Below, piece by piece: positions 57,950-64,000 of a stretch of 64,000 nt of DNA. Both the position numbers and the translations under genes were made by a program. The stretch is from Geosiphon pyriformis. Taxonomy: Eukaryota; Glomeromycota; Glomeromycetes; Archaeosporales; Geosiphonaceae. Below the pieces are notes generated by a model. It was not told the DNA's origin, made no database searches, and saw only the letters and a list, made by a program, of their open reading frames with translations. Positions within the stretch are counted from its first letter, which is position 1. Every line of letters starts with the position of its first letter. The DNA lies in the NCBI GenBank assembly GCA_016748015.1, contig JAAOMT010000480.1:63356-127355 (forward strand), in the 5' to 3' direction.

Positions 57950-59749
57950 ATGTCAAAAAAGAAGGCGCTCAAAGGTGCTTTCCATGGTTCTGCTGGTGGT
58001 TCTTTTGCTCAAAAAAAAAGAGTGGTTCTTGGCAATGTTAAACACTCTGGTGATGAGAGAAATATCTCTTTGAGTAAATTTGGGCCTAATGATAGTGTGT
58101 ACTCTGATGTGGATAGTCTGTTTAGTGATGATGAGGATGTTGGCATAACAGGTATACATGAAAGGTCTTTTCTGGGTTCAGCTGCAACCACTCCCAAGGC
58201 GAAACATGTTAATACTGGCACAATATTTGGTTCTCCACTTGGCTCTCTTGACTTCACTATAGATGATGATGAAATTGTGCTTCCCCCTCGCGTGTCTATC
58301 TCTCTGGATAAAAAATGGATTGATCCTAAAATTGTTAAAACTCAGATTGAGGTGTCTGTAAAAAAATCTTTTGCTTTGGACATCAATCTTTCAGCTGTAG
58401 AAGAGAAATCGGCAATGGCCAAAACTCAGGTCATAAGAAAATTATTTTTAGGAATCAATGGTTTTGGGAGGACTATTACTCCCTCAAAATTTGAAGGGAT
58501 TATCAAATCTATCTTTACCTCTGAAGCAAGCATGGAAAAGGCCACTTCATTGGCCAAAGATAACAACATTATTGTAAACACTAATCTCAAAAGACAAGGA
58601 ATACATTTAGATCGAACTGTGGTGATCAAAGAAATTCCCATGAATACATCTAAAGAAATGATCGTTGCCATAGTAACCAAGTTTGAAGAAATTAAATCAA
58701 TTAAAATTCAGTTAATTGGAATGTGGCAAAAGACTGTGGTGGAATTCGCCAAGTCTGGTCAAGCCGATCAGTTGGTCTCAAAATGGTCATTCTTAATTGG
58801 GAAAGACTCAATGCATATAGCCAAAGCTGTGGATGATCGTGATATTTGGACGTCAAGAGATCGCTTCAGGGCGCTTTTGTTTACTTTGCCAGTGGAAACT
58901 ACTGCACATGATATTGGTACTCTTTTGGATAAAGTTGGTGGGAAGACTTGTGTCATTAATTGCTCATTGGAAACTGGCAATAGATTTTATTGTACAGTAG
59001 TGTGCTTTGAATCTGCTAATGATTTGGATTTAGCTTTTCTTACTGAGCCTATCCTTGGTGGTGTTTGACTCTCATGGGCTAGATTTGATTTGGTTTGGTG
59101 TGGGAAATGTGGGCGTTTTGGTCATTTGGCTCTTGAATGTGACACTTCAATTGTGTCATCTCCTGAGCTCTCATCTTTGTTTAAAAGGCCTGCTTCCTTT
59201 GTCAACCGCCTTCAGCTGGCCAGACTTTATGTAAAAAAAAATGTTCTTATCTCTTGTCCTGCTGCTTTTGGGGGCAAATCATGGGCCCAAGTGGTGTCTC
59301 TTGCATCCTCTTCTGTTGGCTCCTCTTCTGGCTCTGGTTTTGGTTCTGGTGCCTTCTCTCATGGTGTCTCTAGTTTAAGTGGTGGTGTTTCTTTGCTTCC
59401 AAATGTCAATTCGTCTTTAAATGCTCATTTGGCATCTTTGGAACGTTCATTGGAGCTCCTAAATGACCAGGTTTCTGGTATTATGCACAAACTCAACAAT
59501 GTGAATTTGGTGCCTTTGGTCTCTTCTCTTTCTACTTCTGGTGTTTTGGCTGCTCCAACAGCTGCCAGTTTTAATATGGCTTTGGATGACACCTCAAATA
59601 ATTTTGTGGTGACATTTCTACTTCCTTTCAGTGGTTCAGATTTGGATTCAAGTAGTTCAAAGGTTTTGACCTCTAAGGTGGGTTCCTTGAAATCCAAGTT
59701 GTTGGCTCTTGATGTCTCTGTTGGTGCAATTTTGGAGAAGTTAGATTAG
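57950..59749 (+). pseudogene. LINE L3 ORF1 (nucleic-acid-binding protein)
   Basis: RNA-binding partner of the LINE. The first ATG is at 57950; the frame is also open upstream from a GTG at 57920. The N-terminal half is acidic and Ser-rich; the middle (about codons 200-350) has two RRM/PRE-C2HC-like units (VVIKEIPMNTSKEMIVAIV and FRALLFTLPVETTAHDIGTLL). One TGA at 59066-59068 interrupts the frame. Then comes a zinc knuckle CGKCGRFGHLALEC (C-x2-C-x4-H-x4-C), a Ser/Gly-rich linker and a C-terminal coiled-coil-like part (LASLERSLELLNDQVSGIM). The order matches LINE ORF1 proteins common in Glomeromycotina. One nonsense change is the only visible defect. Confidence 0.88.
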
Positions 59750-59790
59750 TTGTGTGTTAGCTTAAGTTCGCAGACATTTTTTTCACCCCA

Positions 59791-62700
59791 ATGAGTAACC
59801 TGATTTGGAGGGTAGCTATGTGTAATGTTCGTGGTATCAACATTTCTGCTAAGCAAGAGAATGTTGTGCATTGGCATTTTGATTCTGGTAATTTGATCTC
59901 AGTAGTTACAGAAACTAAGCTTAGATTTTCTACTAGGTCATGGATTGCGGATAAGTTTGATAGGGTAAGAATTTTTTCTTCAGGGTTGGATGTAAATTTT
60001 CTTGGTGCTGGCATGACTATTATTATGAACAATTCTTTAATTCATCATGTTTCTAAAGTCGAAGAAGTTCCTGGTCATTTTATCTCAGTGCGGCTTCTCT
60101 TTAAGGGCAAGCTTTTAGTTTCAGTTTTGGGTCTTTATGCTGGCGCTTCTGCTGGTATTAGGTTTGGTCAGGCTTCAAAAATCAATTTTTTTATTGCTAA
60201 GACTGTAAACTCCAGCATTTTTGTGGTTCTTAGTGGTGACTTTAATAAAGACAGCTCTAGAAAGAGTGCGAGTTTTAAATTTTGTTCTGATTTGGGTTTG
60301 GTTAATTTGTTTGGGGGACACTCTTTGATTGGGGCTTCTACTTGGAGCAACTCAAGAGGTGTTGAGAAGGTTATTGATTTTATTTTTGTAAGTGAAGGTC
60401 TGTCAGCTGTGATTACTGGTCACAGCGTTGCTTCTGTTCAAGATTTCTTTAATACAGACTACAAGACTGTTTCAGTTTCAATTGGCTTGAGTGGTTTTCT
60501 CAATGCTTGTCTCAATAGTGTTTGTAAGCAAGCTAATAAGGATAGATGGAAATTCAGAATCAAGGATGCGGGTATTGACAAGTGATTAGGTTTTTGAGAC
60601 TGCTCTTTAATTAGATTTCTGAAGTGATTGGGTGAATTCTATGAGGCTAAGACTAGTGGTAATCTGGATGTTATGTGGGAGATCATTAGGGAGGTGGTAA
60701 CTAGCTCTGCTGATAAGGTGTTTTTGAGATTTTGGTTTAGTGAATTTGAGTGTTCAAGGAATAAACAATCTTCAAAATTCTTCAAGCTGGAGCTTTTGGT
60801 GGCTAAATTGATGTGGAACTTGGGTTCTTATCAGGTTTCTAGTGTAATCAAACTTATTGATGCTTGGTCCAAAATCGATGTTAGTGATGCTGCTGAGGTT
60901 TGCGTCATGGTTAACAATAGTGCCAATATTGAGGTGATTCTGCGCCACTTATCAGGAGTCAGGAAAAAATATCACAAGTCTAAGTACTTTGAATCTAGGG
61001 TTGTTAGAGATGCCTTTATTAGGAAGGCTATTGACAAGTGCATAGAGAATTTTTGTTCTAATAAGGGTTGCATGATCAAGAGTGTCTTGGAGCATCCATT
61101 TCAGAAGGTGGTGCTCGACCACCTAATAATTGGGGATAATTTGATTCTCAAATCTGGTGAGGTCAAATCCATTGTCGATGGTATTATGGAAGATTGGACG
61201 AGGAAACATGTGGTTTCCAATTCTCTGCCTTTTCTTTGGTTGGCTCAGTATGCCCCTTTGGTTTATGTTGATGATTGTGCATTTTCTGCAGTTATGTGTA
61301 ACATAAGTTCTGATGAGTTTTTCAAAGTATTTAATGATTTACCTGATGGCAAGTCTGCTGAACTTTTTGGTATTCCTAACGAACTTTGGAAGCATGGTGA
61401 TTTGCAGGTTCTGAGTGGTTTGTTGGACATTCTCAATACATGTCTTGTGTCTGGTACAGTGCCTAAACAATAGAAGTTGGCTTGGGTATCAATGATTCCA
61501 AAGCCATATGACTGGAAAGAAACTCTTACCAATACTCAACCTATTGCTTTGGTTGAGACTGTTAGGAAGATACTTTCTAAGATTCTGTCAGACAGAATCT
61601 CTTTGGCCTGTAGTAGGTTTGATGTTTTGTGTGGCGACAATTTTTTGGTCTTAAAGGATATGTCTACACAGACTCCTATTTTTGCTATTGGTTCAATAAT
61701 TGAGGATGCTTTGGAGAAGAATAGAAAGCTTTGGTTGGTTCTTCAGGATATGCATAAGGCTTATGACTCAGTTGGTTGGTTCTACCTTAAAGCCAGTCTG
61801 GCTAGAATCAAGATGTGTCCTTACTTCATTAAGTTTTTTGGAGATATACACAACAATCAGACCAATCAGGTGATAACTGATTTTGGGCTCACTAGTGGAT
61901 ATACTGTTCATGATAGCTTAGATTAGGGTGAGATGTTTTCATTGCTGTTGTGGAGGATTTTTTATGATCCCTTACTTTGCGAGGTAAAAAGACATGAGCA
62001 ATTATATGGGTACAGATTGAGTTCAAAATTTTTTACTAAGACTGATAAGATGGATGCTCAGGATAGTTTAACTTCATACTTTGCAGCCAGTGCTTTTGTT
62101 GATGACACCATTTGGGTTGGTAACTGCTTATTTGCTACACAGAAGATATTGGATATTGTGAGCAAGTTTTTCTCAATCAATAACATATCTATTAATACTA
62201 GTAAAACGGTTACTATTCCTATCAACCAAAAAGTTAAAGACATGTCACTTTCTATTAGTAGTTCTAATATCTTAGTTGCGAAAAAGAGGAAATTTCATCA
62301 GTACTTGGGAATTTTTATTTCGTCTGATGGTTTGTCCAAACCGAGCTTGGCCAAAGCCCATTCAGATGTCAGGTTTTTTTCGAATGTGGTTTTGAAGAAG
62401 GCCATTACTGAAAAGCAATTTTTGTACTTGGTTTCTGCTGTTTTACAGCCTATTGTTTCCTACAGATTTCAGTTTAGTTGTGTTTCGAAAAGTGTCTGTG
62501 ATAGGTGGAATGTTATGTTGAAAAAAGGCTTGAAGCTTAAAACAAACCTGCTTAAGGACTTTCCTAGTGATGCATTGCATTATCCTGAGTTATTTGGTTT
62601 GAGAACTTTTGAGCAAGTGCTTACTGAAAATCTTCTGGCTAGTTTAATTAGTTTTGCTAATGCTAGTAGAATTCTCAGCAGATTGTTCAATTATAGGATG

Positions 62701-62955
62701 ATGGATTTGCAGGCCGCTAGTTGGATGCCCAGACACCCTCTTTAGTTTCCAATCAGGCTGATGATAGATCCAATGGACTGCTTCCTGTTTGGTATAACAC
62801 ATGCCCTTGTTTTATGCAATCTGTCCCTGGATGGTGATATGTTTGATGTTTTTCAGGCTGGTGGTGGTGTGACAGTTCTGGATGTGTTGGGCTCTGATTC
62901 TTATTTGTGTCTGTTAAAATATCTTAGGCGATATGGTATAGTGTTTGTAAACCAG
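59791..62955 (+). pseudogene. LINE L3 ORF2 (endonuclease, RT)
   Basis: Starts at ATG 59791. Endonuclease: VVTETKLRF, VVLSGDFNKDSS, VIDFIFVSEG, then N-T-D-Y-K, where a catalytic His (S/T-D-H) is usual. RT: NTQPIALVETVRKILSKIL, LVLQDMHKAYDSVGW, and the catalytic F-V-D-D-T at 62095-62109 intact, then KFHQYLGIFIS. Six stops, all in the one frame: TGA 60583, 60595 and 60625; TAG 61471, 61924 and 62743. Each can be derived from Trp, Gln or Arg by a single C:G to T:A change. Coding then continues to N-Q-C-Y at 62955, where A2 begins; RNase H is absent from the window. Confidence 0.92.
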
Positions 62956-63935
62956 TGTTACCAGACAAAATTAGAGATATTATTTAGCATGAAACTATCT
63001 TATAATTCCTATTATTAATTAGCATATATTATTGTTTCAAATTATTACTTATTACATTAGCAAAGAATATCCGAAATTATCATTTAATTAATAACCCAAA
63101 TTGTACACAACACAAATGTAACCTAATTGTAATGATCAATCATGCAATACCCCGAACTATGTAATATTCAAAAGTTCGCCGAAATTTATAGAAATTTGCC
63201 GAAATAATTGATAATTCACCGAAATATCTAATAGTTCGCAGAAATAACTTGTAGTTCACCAAAATGTATCTTTAGTTCAGCAAAATTGTAGAAAATAGCA
63301 AAGTTTAAGTTCATAGAATAGTGTTATGACAAGTTGTATAAAAGAAGAGCTTCTCTTTTTGAGAAAATGTATCTTATTTTAGATTTATCTCTTAAAACCA
63401 TTCCTATACACACAAAAAAAAATAAATATCAAATAATTCGAAAAACCAAATTTTTTAATTATTGTACTTGGAAAATCCCCAAAACTCAACTAACGTTTTG
63501 AAATTGATTAGCTACCAATTTCAGTAAACTGTTAGTGACTCCAGGCCTAGATAGAAAACGTTTCTCTTGACAAAAATTCTATTTCTTTTACATTTCTTTT
63601 ATTTTCTTTTATTTCTTATCATAATTATTAGAGTAACCTACAAATGAGATTCCTGTAGAAGAGTTGACTTTCACAGCAAAGTAACTACACATTTTTAGTG
63701 AGCTTTCAGACGAGCAATTCCTGGGAAAGAGTTGATGTTTACTACAACGTAACTACATAAAGCAACTGGCACAGAATTGGCCATTCCACTCATAAGCCCA
63801 GCAAGTTCAAATTATAGGAGATAATTTGAAGATAAATTCAGTTACTGGAGGTTCAACCACATCCAGAAAATGTGAATTCACAGCAAATAAGTATCAACAA
63901 CATTACAGAAAAGAGACCAAAAACCTCCGGTAACA
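62956..63935 (+). repeat. 5' LTR of A2
   Basis: 980 bp, TGTTACCAG to CCGGTAACA, the reverse complement of 27302-28273 with scattered differences. It has no gap. Confidence 0.92.
63173..63294 (+). repeat. 20-bp degenerate tandem repeat in family A LTR
   Basis: Six units of about 20 bp of the form AGTTCGCCGAAAT + 7 variable bases (AGTTCGCCGAAAT, AATTCACCGAAAT, AGTTCGCAGAAAT, AGTTCACCAAAAT, AGTTCAGCAAAAT). Confidence 0.8.
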
Positions 63936-63937
63936 TT

Positions 63938-63948
63938 TGGTGCTCTCC
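63938..63948 (+). other. Primer binding site of A2
   Basis: TGGTGCTCTCC, 2 nt after the LTR, identical to A1. Confidence 0.7.
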
Positions 63949-63977
63949 CACAGAAATAACACAGCAACAAATTCAAA

Positions 63978-64000
63978 GTGGCGACCGCCTCAGACATTAC
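63978..64000 (+). CDS. Gag of A2, first codons
   Basis: GTG-GCG-ACC-GCC-TCA-GAC, aligned with A1 Gag (GTG-GCG-ACC-ACA-CCA-GAC). As in A1 there is no ATG in this frame between the upstream TAA and this point. It runs off the window, so its state is unknown. Confidence 0.6.

Larger units (their letters stand above)
57815..62955 (+). mobile_element. LINE copy L3, near-complete, cut by A2
   Basis: Non-LTR retrotransposon with 5' UTR (matching L4), ORF1 and ORF2 41 bp apart. ORF1 and ORF2 have no frameshift; ORF1 has one internal stop and ORF2 six. ORF2 is interrupted at 62955/62956 by the LTR of A2, before its RNase H domain. Confidence 0.92.
62956..64000 (+). mobile_element. Ty3/gypsy family A element A2, 5' end only
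   Basis: Plus-strand copy of family A: complete 5' LTR, PBS and the first bases of Gag before the window ends. It interrupts LINE L3. The TSD cannot be checked because the other end is outside. Confidence 0.9.

Noticed and set aside
60583-60627. Three TGA codons where Trp might be expected, hinting at a TGA=Trp code
   Set aside because: The host genes use TGG for Trp and TGA as a stop (Sem1 ends in TGA), and the LINE also has TAG stops. Simple nonsense decay explains it.
63173-63294. Repeat array in the A2 LTR as a CRISPR-like array
   Set aside because: Units are contiguous, degenerate and without unique spacers, and the DNA is eukaryotic.
1-64000. tRNA or rRNA genes
   Set aside because: No cloverleaf, A/B-box pair or rRNA-like segment could be supported by eye on either strand.

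Overview
The window is fungal nuclear DNA, most likely from an arbuscular mycorrhizal fungus (Glomeromycotina, Rhizophagus-like). It is very AT-rich and packed with transposable elements. Against this background sits a roughly 9.5 kb island (about 15.9-25.5 kb) of higher-GC, intron-bearing host genes. The lineage call rests on the fungal gene content, the short GT-AG introns and my memory of the LINE and Ty3/gypsy families; no search was run.

Host island: a bHLH transcription-factor gene (16190-17813, +, 3 exons); a complete Unc104/KIF1-type kinesin-3 gene (24376-18597, -, 12 exons, 1,597 aa by my model); and a Sem1/DSS1 proteasome-lid gene (24844-25440, +, 3 exons, 108 aa) that shares a 467 bp divergent promoter region with the kinesin.

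Transposable elements fall into three families. (1) A LINE with an ORF1 that has a zinc knuckle and an ORF2 with endonuclease, RT and RNase H: copies L1 (1-587 + 9009-13150), L2 (25998-27301 + 37007-38360), L3 (57815-62955, the best preserved), L4 (38430-40570) and a tail at 15211-15420. (2) Ty3/gypsy family A: A1 (27302-37006, minus) and the start of A2 (62956 to window end, plus). It encodes Gag, protease, a Cys-rich segment, a dUTPase, RT, RNase H and integrase in one reading frame apart from nonsense codons and a local frameshift, followed by a separate 3' ORF. (3) Ty3/gypsy family B: B1 (588-9008, +), B2 (40875-56228, -), B3 (48140-55862, +), an internal fragment (13153-14534, -), and solo or truncated LTRs at 7303-7967, 14535-15206 and 57028-57394.

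The elements are nested, and 4 bp target-site duplications (TSDs) date the layers. B1 sits in the L1 endonuclease (TTAG) and itself carries a solo LTR (ATAT). A1 sits in the L2 RNase H domain (ATGT). B3 sits in an LTR of B2 (CTAC/TTAC), and B2 is flanked by ATAC. A2 interrupts L3 just before its RNase H domain.

Most notable: a Ty3/gypsy element carrying a dUTPase domain with all five motifs; an extra ORF downstream of integrase in both gypsy families whose stop codon lies inside the 3' LTR; a 12-bp minisatellite (3-10 units) just upstream of the TATA box in family B LTRs; and decay of the best LINE and of gypsy A mainly through nonsense changes that look like C:G to T:A transitions, with very few frameshifts.
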